A stretch of 64,000 nt of DNA from NCBI GenBank assembly GCA_018266835.1, contig JAFDZP010000005.1, forward strand, positions 124,001-188,000, read 5' to 3'. Shown one piece after another: positions 17,400-27,100 of the stretch. The notes below the pieces were generated by a model, which saw only the letters and a list, made by a program, of their open reading frames with translations, was not told the DNA's origin and ran no database searches. The DNA comes from Bacteroidota bacterium. Lineage in GTDB: Bacteria > Bacteroidota > Ignavibacteria > Tepidaquicellales > Tepidaquicellaceae. The position numbers were made by a program, and so were the translations under genes. The stretch's first letter is position 1; each line of letters starts with the position of its first letter.

Positions 17400-19613
17400 C
17401 TATTTTATAAGCACCATCTTTCTTGTTTCTACAAAACTGTTTGTCTCAATTTTATAAAAATATGTTCCGCTTGCTAATCGCGCGCCATCGAAATCGGTTT
17501 CGTAAACTCCTGCCTGCAGTCTTTCATTAACTAATTCAGAAACAACTTTTCCTGATAAGTCATACACAGTAATTTTCACAAATTCATCCTTCGGTATTTC
17601 AAATTTTATTTTTGTAACAGGATTAAAAGGATTCGGATAATTTGTATATAGCTTATGCTCAGTTGGAATTACTGATGAAATATTATTTACTCCGACGGTA
17701 TGAGTTTTAATTGTAAGAATTCTTATTTCGCTTGTGAGTGAATCAGCATTAAGATAAGAAGTCGCTGCCCATCCGCAAAGAACTGAATCCCCTGTTACTA
17801 CAAATAATGCAGCAAGCGAATCCAGCTTACTCTTCGTGACTGTAAACCGAGCAGCTTTACCATTTGAATCTGAAGGAAGAGAAACAAACTGCCCGCCGAT
17901 TTTTTTAATTTTGAATTTATAATTTATCTCAGGAAGAGTCCCTGAAGGAGTCCAGCTGAAAACAATCTTCGATGTATCTATTGGAGTTGTTGTAAATGCC
18001 GTTGAGTTAGCAGGAGAGATTAAACTCACACCTGTCATTGTTGCCTTAATGGTAAAGACATTATCGACTGTATCTGCAAGAGAAGGATTGCCTGCATCAT
18101 AAATTTTTATTTTACAATTTGAGCTTGTAGAAATATAAGGCACTGTCCATACATAATAATGCTGCTGAGCAGGAACATTTGTTGCAAGTGAAGTCCATGA
18201 AGTTCCGTTATTTGTAGTCAGGTCAATATTAAAGTTTGCTGTTGAAGAAGTCCCCCAGTATAAGTACTGCTGAGTGCTTGTAGCAAATGATTCCCCGCCT
18301 TGTGGAAAAGATAAAAGTAAAGCATTAGGAGCAGCAGATATGCACGAAGAATTTTCTGCGCTTGTTCTTATAAGCGCTTTAGGCAGCGGACCGAAGCCTA
18401 ATCTTAAATCAATGCTGCCTGTCAGGTGGCAGTAACTCATAATTGTACCTACTCGCGGCTTGTTAGGACCGTTGTAACAATTGCCTTCTATAGTATAGCA
18501 AGTATCAATCGGACCGCCGGGCCAGCTGCAGTTATGTGTATGCGATGAACCAAAGTTATGTCCCATTTCATGTGCAACAACCATTACGTCCCATGAGTAC
18601 AGTGGCAGCGGACTGTACGCCCCAATAATATTACTGAAACCGTAACCGTTGCCGTTAGTTGGTGAATTGCAAAGAACATCAACAAATGCAATGCCTCCAA
18701 GTCCGCCTGTTCTGCGTGTAATAAAATGCGCAAGTGTTCTGTTCACACTTGAGAAGTGTCCGTTCCAGTAATTTGTAAACTGAGTAAGAAGCGCATTGGA
18801 AGTTGTTCCTGTGTACGGGTCAGTTGTAGTCCATATATTTATAAATGGCACAACAATTTTTACATTTATATCCCTGTTATAAATTGCAGAGACAACACTG
18901 AACAGCGCAAGTGTATTTGCAGTGGTATTCGGGATTGATGAGCCGTAAGTTGCGTATGTTATTTTATCTATTTCAACAGCAATATTTGCCTGAAGAAAAG
19001 TATTGCTCACTATATCGGGGTTCAGATTTTCCATTTCGTGCTTAACTCTTTCAGGAATTCCAAACGCCTCGCTTCCGCAATGAAAATCATTTTTCACAAG
19101 CAGCTTGCTGTTCTCATAAAGAATGCAGTCATCAGATAAATTATTTTCATCAAGTGTTGAAAGCGCGTAAGTATTATTATCTGTAATAAGAATTCCTTTC
19201 ACAAAAGTTTCCGACACACAAATGATTGCCATTGAGTTCATATCGTTATTATAAATTCCTTTGTAACATTTGAATGGAACGTCTGCCTTCATTGTTTTCA
19301 TTCCGTTTTCAGTCATTTCGTTTATCACTGCATCAGGAGTAAGAATATTATACTCAGTCAGTTTCAAATCTGCACTTATATTTTCATCAACGGGAATTGT
19401 AAGATTTAAAAATTTTGAAGATGAGCTTAATATCTGACGGATAGCGTCTTTATTTACTGTGAGAAATTTCGGAGCGCTTACTTCTTTTATATACTTACCT
19501 GATAAGTTCTGAGCCTTTGATGTGGCAGTTTTGGTGAATAGCGGTAAATTTTCACCGTAAGAACTCACAGGTAAATACAGCAATACAAGTACAAGGAAAA
19601 ATAATTTTTGCAT
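17400..19613 (-). CDS. Secreted reprolysin-like zinc metalloprotease, T9SS-exported
   Basis: A 737-residue exported protease. It begins with a signal peptide (MQKLFFLVLVLLYLPVSSYG) and a prodomain-like region. The catalytic zinc motif HEMGHNFGSSHTH (HExxHxxGxxH, about residue 348) is followed by the Met-turn IMSYCH, defining a metzincin of the M12B/reprolysin type. Fibronectin-like beta domains follow (about 430-640). A type IX sorting domain with NYPNPFNPVTKIKFEIP closes the protein and is very similar to that of the 999-residue neighbour. It probably degrades extracellular protein for nutrition; the substrate is unknown. Confidence 0.92.
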   Translation of the reverse strand: MQKLFFLVLVLLYLPVSSYGENLPLFTKTATSKAQNLSGKYIKEVSAPKFLTVNKDAIRQILSSSSKFLNLTIPVDENISADLKLTEYNILTPDAVINEMTENGMKTMKADVPFKCYKGIYNNDMNSMAIICVSETFVKGILITDNNTYALSTLDENNLSDDCILYENSKLLVKNDFHCGSEAFGIPERVKHEMENLNPDIVSNTFLQANIAVEIDKITYATYGSSIPNTTANTLALFSVVSAIYNRDINVKIVVPFINIWTTTDPYTGTTSNALLTQFTNYWNGHFSSVNRTLAHFITRRTGGLGGIAFVDVLCNSPTNGNGYGFSNIIGAYSPLPLYSWDVMVVAHEMGHNFGSSHTHNCSWPGGPIDTCYTIEGNCYNGPNKPRVGTIMSYCHLTGSIDLRLGFGPLPKALIRTSAENSSCISAAPNALLLSFPQGGESFATSTQQYLYWGTSSTANFNIDLTTNNGTSWTSLATNVPAQQHYYVWTVPYISTSSNCKIKIYDAGNPSLADTVDNVFTIKATMTGVSLISPANSTAFTTTPIDTSKIVFSWTPSGTLPEINYKFKIKKIGGQFVSLPSDSNGKAARFTVTKSKLDSLAALFVVTGDSVLCGWAATSYLNADSLTSEIRILTIKTHTVGVNNISSVIPTEHKLYTNYPNPFNPVTKIKFEIPKDEFVKITVYDLSGKVVSELVNERLQAGVYETDFDGARLASGTYFYKIETNSFVETRKMVLIK

Positions 19614-19728
19614 TTTAGTTTTTTGAATTAATTGAATTTATTTGGCAAGCAATCTCCGTGTACAAATTATTGCCGCTCACTTACATATTCAATAGTATTA
19701 TGAGTGCGGGGTAAAAAATTTTTATATC

Positions 19729-22632
19729 TTATTTTATTTTTTCATCAAGTACTGCAGACAAAATTTCTTTTCTGTTTTTAATCCATTCCAGGAATAAACC
19801 ATTTGCGGATTTTTCTCTTTGATTCAATACATCTATCAGATTATACTTTATTACTTCTTCGTAACTTATATTCTGATTCAATATTTTATCGAAAACTTCT
19901 TTAAATTTATTTTCTTCCAGTGCAGAAATTGAATACACAAACTGCTGGAAGGCAAGCCTGTCAGATGTGAATCCCGATATATCTTTATCAGTTACTTCAT
20001 TTTGATTCCAGTAACTTTTCAATGCTTCAGATGCAATAAATCTTGGTCCGTAATAATCATTGAACAAAAGTTTTTTATATGCTTCAAAACTCTGAGGTGA
20101 TTTATAATTCTTCAATGCATGGGCAATATCTTTATATAAAATTTTGTTGTCAGAATCTTCGTTTACTAACTGCAAAAGTCTATCTGACATCTGATTGATA
20201 AACCCTGAATCATAAGTTGTATCAAGTATAATTTTTCCTAATGCATTTATTGCAGAAGATCTTACTCTTACATTTTCATCATAAGTTAGTTCATACAATT
20301 CTTCTTTAGCAGATGAATTCCTGGTCTCGCCAAAAAGATAACAGATAAATGAAAGCTGATTATCGTTTAGCGATGCTAACTTAACTCTCATGTTAGGTTG
20401 AATTCCTGATTTTGACCTTAATGTTTTCCTGATTTCACTTTTAAAAACCTCTGCCATAGAGTAACCAATTTTAAAAGCAAGATTTCTTAAAACAAGACTT
20501 ACCCTGTGGTCATCTGTATCCAAATATTTTAAAATATATTCTGCGGTGTTAATGCTGTCTTCAACTAATTTATTAAATCCGTACTCCTGCCATTTAGAAA
20601 ATCTTGGCTCGATTGTTTTTGCCATTACAAAATATTCTTCAAGCGAATAATTTTTTGAAGTGTTCACTTCTACTTTATAATTATCTCCGCTGACCTGATT
20701 TGGAATTTCATCCTGAGAAGGATAATCATTGAATGAACCCCATAACGACCCATTGCTTATTGTGCTGTCATATCCCGGCTGTGAATAAAAGTCCGTTCCG
20801 CTTCCGTCAAGAAATATTCCAAGGCTGCCGTACTCTCTTCTTGGATTTCCATATCCTCTGCAATTGCCCGGCTCTTTATTTAAGTATCCGTCCCTTCCCT
20901 CTTCATCTATGAACATTCCTATTCCGTTTGCATTACCTGCTCCCTGTGAAAGCGAGTAAGCTGAATAATTATCATTTCCTTTTTTGTCATACAGTAAACC
21001 GAAGCCGTAATCATGTCCGCAACCCTGCGAAACTCCGTCCGACTGATAAAAATCCCAGCCTTCATCATCTTCAAGCAAGCCGACAGCCAAGTGAATGCCC
21101 GCGCCTTGCGCATACTGATAACTGTTATATTTATCGTTGCCTTTTTTATCAATAAGAACTCCTAGACCGTACCAGTAACCGCCGCCCTGTCCGAAAATAT
21201 CTGTATTGTAAACGTCATTGCCTTCGCAGTCAAGCAGCAGACCGATTCCTCCCGCATAGTAAGGACGAAGACCGAGTCCGTATCCCTGGCACATTGAAAC
21301 ATAATGGTCTTCATATCTTCCGATATCAAGTGAGTGAGGAGAAATTAAATAAGAGTCATTCCCTTTTTCATCTATAATTGCGCCGATTCCCTGAGTCATT
21401 CCAAATGCCTGCGAGCATGTATTTGATATATACATATCGTTTCCGTTTTTGTCATACAACAAACCAATGCCGAAACATCCTGCTCCCTGTGAGAACGCAT
21501 TTCCCTCGTAAATATCATCACCTGCTTCATCGTAAAGTAAACCAATGCCGCCGATGGCTGCGCCGAGCGAACCGTTCTTTGATTTGTAAACATCATTGCC
21601 TTCTTTATCAAAAATCATTGAAGTGGAAAACACTGCTCCTGCCAAGCCGAAGTCATCGTATGTATTATAAAAATCATTTCCGGCAAAATCCATTATGCAC
21701 TGAAAATTATTTCCTGTAAGGATTTCATTCTTCATATTGTAAACATCATCACCGCCGATATCGATTATTAAATCAAAGTGTCCGTTGTAAATATTTTTTC
21801 CTTCCGTGCCAATTGCAATACGAACGTCTCCGTCATCGTGATAGTAATAAAAATCTCCATCAACGTATTGATTGGAGATGTATTGTTTAGGAAGATTTTT
21901 TAATAGAGAAATTTTCTCCTTCGCATTTTCATATATATTCAAAAAATCATTTGAAGCCCAAATAGAATTTTCAAGTATTCTTACTAAATCAAGTTTGGAT
22001 AACAGGTCTAAAGTTTGGCGAGATATTTTCCAAGAAGAATCTCTTGATGTATTAAATTTGAAAATGTCCGAATTATTATCATCGGTTCCATCTTCGGTGT
22101 CTTCGATTATTGAAAACAAATTTTTCTTTAAGAATTTAAGTTCCTCAGAATTAAATTTATCATTTAAAAAAAAGATTTCACCAGCTCTGTAATCATAAAC
22201 ATTTCTAACTGCATCTCCAAAAAGATTTTTTAAAATTTGTGGTTCATTTGAATCAATAGTTTTAAGTGACCTGAGTCCCCTAATAGTGTGTAATTGATAA
22301 TTTTGAATAATCTTGTAATAAAAGTTATCTAAAATTTTTGATAAATTAAATTTATCCATATCTTTCATCTCCTCCATAAACTCAAAAGATTTCAACGGAG
22401 ACTCCATAATCTCCTTTACTTTCAGTAATAATAACTTCGATTGATTCGTCGGTGATTTATCTTTATCGGTCGTAATAGGAATGGTAATATCCTTCTCGCT
22501 CAGTCCTCTGAAAGAAAGAGTTTTATCAAGCTTGGAATGAATATTTTCCTGCGTATTTTGCTGAGCAAAACCGGAAACAAATACAGATGTTATTAGTATT
22601 ATAAGTAATAATTTCATAAGCGGTTTAATCAA
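19729..22632 (-). CDS. Secreted protein with twelve D-x-x-G-N-D-x-Y repeats and C-terminal HEAT-like helices
   Basis: A 967-residue protein of unknown function. It starts with a signal peptide ending near FVSGFAQQ. Residues about 290-615 hold twelve copies of a repeat built as D-x-x-G-(N/D)-D-x-Y, then a variable loop, often SQGAG, then GIGLLYD (for example LYDKNGNDMY, LIDKKGNDKY, FIDEEGRDGY). Successive copies are commonly 26-29 residues apart. The regular Asp/Gly/Asn pattern suggests a calcium-binding beta-solenoid, by inference. The last third has helical repeats like HEAT repeats (VRVRSSAINALGKIILD). There is no type IX sorting domain, so it may stay in the periplasm. The gene is divergent from the heptose kinase. 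Confidence 0.8.
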   Translation of the reverse strand: MIKPLMKLLLIILITSVFVSGFAQQNTQENIHSKLDKTLSFRGLSEKDITIPITTDKDKSPTNQSKLLLLKVKEIMESPLKSFEFMEEMKDMDKFNLSKILDNFYYKIIQNYQLHTIRGLRSLKTIDSNEPQILKNLFGDAVRNVYDYRAGEIFFLNDKFNSEELKFLKKNLFSIIEDTEDGTDDNNSDIFKFNTSRDSSWKISRQTLDLLSKLDLVRILENSIWASNDFLNIYENAKEKISLLKNLPKQYISNQYVDGDFYYYHDDGDVRIAIGTEGKNIYNGHFDLIIDIGGDDVYNMKNEILTGNNFQCIMDFAGNDFYNTYDDFGLAGAVFSTSMIFDKEGNDVYKSKNGSLGAAIGGIGLLYDEAGDDIYEGNAFSQGAGCFGIGLLYDKNGNDMYISNTCSQAFGMTQGIGAIIDEKGNDSYLISPHSLDIGRYEDHYVSMCQGYGLGLRPYYAGGIGLLLDCEGNDVYNTDIFGQGGGYWYGLGVLIDKKGNDKYNSYQYAQGAGIHLAVGLLEDDEGWDFYQSDGVSQGCGHDYGFGLLYDKKGNDNYSAYSLSQGAGNANGIGMFIDEEGRDGYLNKEPGNCRGYGNPRREYGSLGIFLDGSGTDFYSQPGYDSTISNGSLWGSFNDYPSQDEIPNQVSGDNYKVEVNTSKNYSLEEYFVMAKTIEPRFSKWQEYGFNKLVEDSINTAEYILKYLDTDDHRVSLVLRNLAFKIGYSMAEVFKSEIRKTLRSKSGIQPNMRVKLASLNDNQLSFICYLFGETRNSSAKEELYELTYDENVRVRSSAINALGKIILDTTYDSGFINQMSDRLLQLVNEDSDNKILYKDIAHALKNYKSPQSFEAYKKLLFNDYYGPRFIASEALKSYWNQNEVTDKDISGFTSDRLAFQQFVYSISALEENKFKEVFDKILNQNISYEEVIKYNLIDVLNQREKSANGLFLEWIKNRKEILSAVLDEKIK

Positions 22633-22689
22633 TTGGATTACATTGCAAACTACATTGAATAAGCAAAGTATAAAAGGTATTTTTACCGA

Positions 22690-23685
22690 ATGAATTTAAA
22701 AGACTTAAACTCCATATTTTCACAGGCAAACGGCAAAAAAATTGTCGTTATCGGCGATATAATGCTCGACAGATATTTGCTTGGAAACGTAACTCGCATT
22801 TCACCGGAAGCGCCCGTGCAGGTATTCGATATCGGTACATCGGAAAACAAACTCGGCGGCGCAGCAAATGTTGCTTACAATATTAAAACTCTAGGAGCAG
22901 AACCGCTTTTAATCGGCGTCTGCGGAAACGATGACGAAGGCAAAATTTTAAAAAATGTTTTTAAAGGACTTGGAATAAACACAGACGGAATAATCTGTGA
23001 AGAGAACAGAAACACAACTTGCAAGACAAGAGTAATTGCAGCGGCGCATCATCTTATAAGATTAGACAGCGAAAGCAGAACAAGTATTTCAGATGAATCA
23101 AATAAAAATGTTTTATCGCTTCTTGAAAAAAATAAAAATGAATTTGAAATAATTATTCTTGAAGATTATAACAAAGGTGTATTAACAAAATCTCTAATAC
23201 ATTCTATTATTGATTTTGCAAAAAAGAATAACAAAAAAATTCTTGTCGATCCTAAGTTTGAAAACTTCTTTGAGTACAAAGATGTCTTCTTATTCAAGCC
23301 GAACAGAAAAGAACTTGAAGATGCAATTTTAAAAAGAACATCAGATATCGAAGAGCTTATTGAACAGGCTATGGAATTTATAAAAAAATTAAATTGCAAA
23401 AATTTAGTTCTGACTTTAGGCGAACACGGAATGTTACTTATTGAAAATGATAACGGTGTAATTGAAATAGAAAGAGTGCCGACACAAGCAAGAAAAGTTT
23501 CAGATGTATCCGGCGCAGGCGATACGGTTATCTCTACAATTGCAGTCTGCCTTGCAGGCGGAGCATCAGTAAAGGATAGTGTCATAACGGCGAACATTGC
23601 TGCGGGACTTGTAGTTGAAGAAGTAGGTATAGTTCCGATTGAAAAAAATAAATTAATAGAGCATATCTCGGAGAACGGAAATTAA
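22690..23685 (+). CDS. rfaE1: D-glycero-beta-D-manno-heptose-7-phosphate kinase
   Basis: A 331-residue PfkB/ribokinase-family sugar kinase that phosphorylates heptose-7-phosphate at position 1 for LPS core synthesis. The N-terminal IGDIMLDRYLLGNVTRISPEAPVQV is diagnostic of the RfaE kinase domain. GGAANVAYN binds sugar, and the PfkB signature VSDVSGAGDTVISTIAV near residue 272 carries the catalytic Asp. In many bacteria this is fused to the adenylyltransferase; here the two halves are separate genes. The next gene's ATG overlaps this stop by one base. Confidence 0.95.
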   Translation: MNLKDLNSIFSQANGKKIVVIGDIMLDRYLLGNVTRISPEAPVQVFDIGTSENKLGGAANVAYNIKTLGAEPLLIGVCGNDDEGKILKNVFKGLGINTDGIICEENRNTTCKTRVIAAAHHLIRLDSESRTSISDESNKNVLSLLEKNKNEFEIIILEDYNKGVLTKSLIHSIIDFAKKNNKKILVDPKFENFFEYKDVFLFKPNRKELEDAILKRTSDIEELIEQAMEFIKKLNCKNLVLTLGEHGMLLIENDNGVIEIERVPTQARKVSDVSGAGDTVISTIAVCLAGGASVKDSVITANIAAGLVVEEVGIVPIEKNKLIEHISENGN

Positions 23686-24137
23686 TGGACTCAGTATTTG
23701 AAAAAATTGCAGCACTGAAAAAAGAAGGAAAGAAAATAGTTTTCACTAACGGAGTATTTGATATAATTCATCGCGGACATGTTGCATACCTTAATGAAGC
23801 GAAAGCGCTTGGTGATTATTTAATTGTCGGACTTAACGCAGATGCATCTGTGAAAAGATTAAAGGGAGATTCACGACCTGTTAATAAAGAACAGGACAGA
23901 AAATTTGTAATGGAAAATCTTAAAGCAGTTGATGACGTAACAATTTTCACTGAAGACACTCCGTTCAATTTAATTTCAAAAATCATTCCCGATATACTAG
24001 TAAAGGGCGGCGACTGGAAAGAAGACCAGATCGTCGGTAGTGATATTGTAAAACAAAACGGCGGTAAAGTATTCAGCCTTAAGTTTATAGATAACTACTC
24101 AACCACAGGAATAATAGAAAAAATAATCAAGCTTTAA
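23685..24137 (+). CDS. rfaE2: D-glycero-beta-D-manno-heptose 1-phosphate adenylyltransferase
   Basis: A 150-residue nucleotidyltransferase producing ADP-heptose for LPS. The cytidylyltransferase-like signature TNGVFDIIHRGHVAYLNEAK includes the HxGH-type motif (HRGH, about residue 30). NADASVKRLKG and the C-terminal YSTTGIIEKI are typical of the RfaE second domain. Its ATG shares one base with the stop of the kinase gene, so translation is coupled. Together with the kinase it shows that this cell makes a heptose-containing outer-membrane glycolipid. Confidence 0.95.
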   Translation: MDSVFEKIAALKKEGKKIVFTNGVFDIIHRGHVAYLNEAKALGDYLIVGLNADASVKRLKGDSRPVNKEQDRKFVMENLKAVDDVTIFTEDTPFNLISKIIPDILVKGGDWKEDQIVGSDIVKQNGGKVFSLKFIDNYSTTGIIEKIIKL

Positions 24138-24152
24138 TAGAATATAAGCTGA

Positions 24153-27100
24153 ATGTCAGATAACGATATAGAAAATATCACAAACCCTAAGCCACCTGAT
24201 GAGCCGAAGCAAGAAGAGTCTAAAAAAATTGAGTCATCAGAGAAACCTATTAAAAAAAAGAGAAGCTTCTTAGGAAAGCTTTTCAGATTTTGCTTATATA
24301 CTTTTCTTGGCTTTCTTATTTTCTTAATCGGATTATTTTTCTTCCTTCAGACTTCATTCGCAAAGAACTGGATACTTCATTACGCAATAGATAAAGTAAA
24401 TGAATCATTAGTCAGCAAGCAAAGCCGCATTGATGCAGAGTCAATTGAAGGCAGCATCATCAGTGGACTCAGATTAAATAAAGCTAGCGTCATTGTAAAA
24501 AGTGATACATTACTAAAATTAAATTACATCGAGCTCGGCTATGACTTATGGGGAATCCCTAACAAGAATGTTTATGTAAGCAAAGTTATTCTTAATAATC
24601 CTACAATAAATCTTACCAAGGTAAATTTCACAAAAGATAGCCTGATGTGGAATCTTAATTATATTTTAAGAAGCGATAAAGAAGAACCCGAAGATACTAC
24701 TAAAAAACCATTTGACTGGAAGATAACTGCAGATAAAATTGAGATCGTTAATGGTAACTTCAGAATTCTTGAGAATAAAAATTCAACTCTGCCTATCGGT
24801 CAAATTCCCGTTACCAACATTGAGCACTTCGGAATAAAGAATCTTTTTGTTAAAAATTTTAACTTAGAGCTTGCAGCAAAAATTTATCCTGATGTAAAGA
24901 GTGTAGATATTAAGAAAATTAATTTTTCAACAAATTCAGCACTGACGGTAAAGAACTTAAGCCTGCAGGCAAAGCTTCAGAAGAATAAATTTACTCAGGT
25001 TACAAATTTAAATCTTACCACCCCGCGGACTAAAGTTGATATAAAGACTGTTCAGCTTGATGACTTTGACCCGCTTGAACAGAAAGTTGAATACGAAAAA
25101 TTCGATGACAGAATAATGACAATCGATTTATTAACTGATAAGTTCGATTTTGATGATCTGAAATTTTTTCTTCCTGATTTAGATTTCCTTGACGGACGCG
25201 TATATTTAAACTTCAAAGCGAAAGGAAAGTACAACAATTTTGCTCTGGATAAACTTTATCTGAAAACGGATAATTCTGTTTATGATTTTGCAGGTACTAT
25301 AAAAAACCTAGATGAGCCGTCAAAACTTTATCTTGATATAACATCCAACAAATCTGAAATTGACCCTATTGATACTAAACTCATTATTCCCGGACTTCCC
25401 GTCCCTGACTACAGCCACTTAGGAAAAGTTTACGCTGATTTTCATTTCGTAGGTGAGCCGACAGATTTTACTGCTGATATTGATATCAATTCATCGGCAG
25501 GAAATATTTCAGGTAAAGGTTCATTGAATCTTAAACCTAACGAAGCAGTTTATAAAGGCAATTTTAAAACGAACAGTTTCAACTTAGGAAAGGTCCTTAA
25601 AGAAAAAAGTTTAGAAGGAAATATAACCGGTGAGATAAATGCTGAGGGTGTAAGCTTCGACTACAAAAAAATGCGTACAAAGCTGGTGTATGATATCCGC
25701 GAGAGCAATATATTCGAGCAGCATATAAATAAATCCTCAGGTACAATTATTTTAAATAATGGCACTGCTGATTTGAATGTTATCTATAATACAAATTACG
25801 GGAATAGTTCTGTAGATGGTAAAGTAGTGTTCAGAGATTTTAAGAATTTGCAATATGATGTAAAAGGTAATATTCAAAATCTTAATATAGCCGGCATTAC
25901 AAAAAACAGCGCGCAGGAAAGTAACCTGAACTTTACTTATAATATAAAAGGCAACGGTACAACATTAGCCGGAATTACCGGTGACTTTCAGTTGAATTTC
26001 TCAAAATCTTACTATGCTAAATACCAGATACCGGAATCACCAATGACGGGATTCATCCATAAGAATGGAGACTCGACTGATATTTCTTTAAAATCTAATT
26101 TCCTTGAACTACGCGCATCAGGACTTTATTCATTAGCCACTTTGCCTATAGTTGTTGCATCTAATATTGAAAAAGTCTCATCGAATATTGGTCAAATTTT
26201 TGCAAAAGATTCTGTTACTCAAAACGTCTCAATAAAAATTGATAGTACAATCAGGCGCTCATTCAATACTCAGGTTACTGCAATTCCCGATAGTTTCAGA
26301 TTTACTTATGATATAAAAATAATTGACTTCAAACCGATTGCATCTTTAATTCAGTACAATGATTTAGATATTATTATTGATATGAAAGGCAGAGTTGCAA
26401 ACACAAATAATAGATTTGTATTTGCAGTTGATACAGGGAAAGTTACGAAATTAGTTTATCAGGATTCACTGCTGAGAGTTTCCAAGGCGAATTTATCAAT
26501 GAGAATCTCAAGCAATAATAAACAGAACATTAACGGAGTAAATGCACGGATAAATTTTGTTTCTGATTCACTAAGAGTTATCGGTACTAAATTCGACAGC
26601 ACGTATTTATTCGTGAACTACAGAGATAACAATAATACTTTTATTACGCGTCTTGTAAAAGATTCTACATTACAATTTGGTTCAAAGGGGAGATTCACAC
26701 TTGACCCTATACAATCGGTTTTCATTGTTGATAGTCTTGCTTTCAAAGCAGGAAAATATTTATTCAGAGATACAGACTCATTGCTCTTCTATTTCGTAAA
26801 TGACAATGGGGAAAGATATTTTGATGTAAAACATTTCAGGCTTGAGCAAGGAAGGCAGCGGGCTAATATTGAAGGAGTTTATTCATTAGACGGCAGCAGT
26901 GATATAAAAGTAACATTAAATAATCTAAGCATTGCAGAAATTCAAAAATACATTAAGCCTGGTATTGAACCTGAAGAACAAATAAGAGGTAACTTCCGAC
27001 GTGTTGAAGTTGTGTTTAAAGGTGATTTGAAAAATCCCCTTTTCCATTTCGAAGCTAACTCAGACATGTTAAGCATGGGTAATACTTCTATTGGTAGAAT

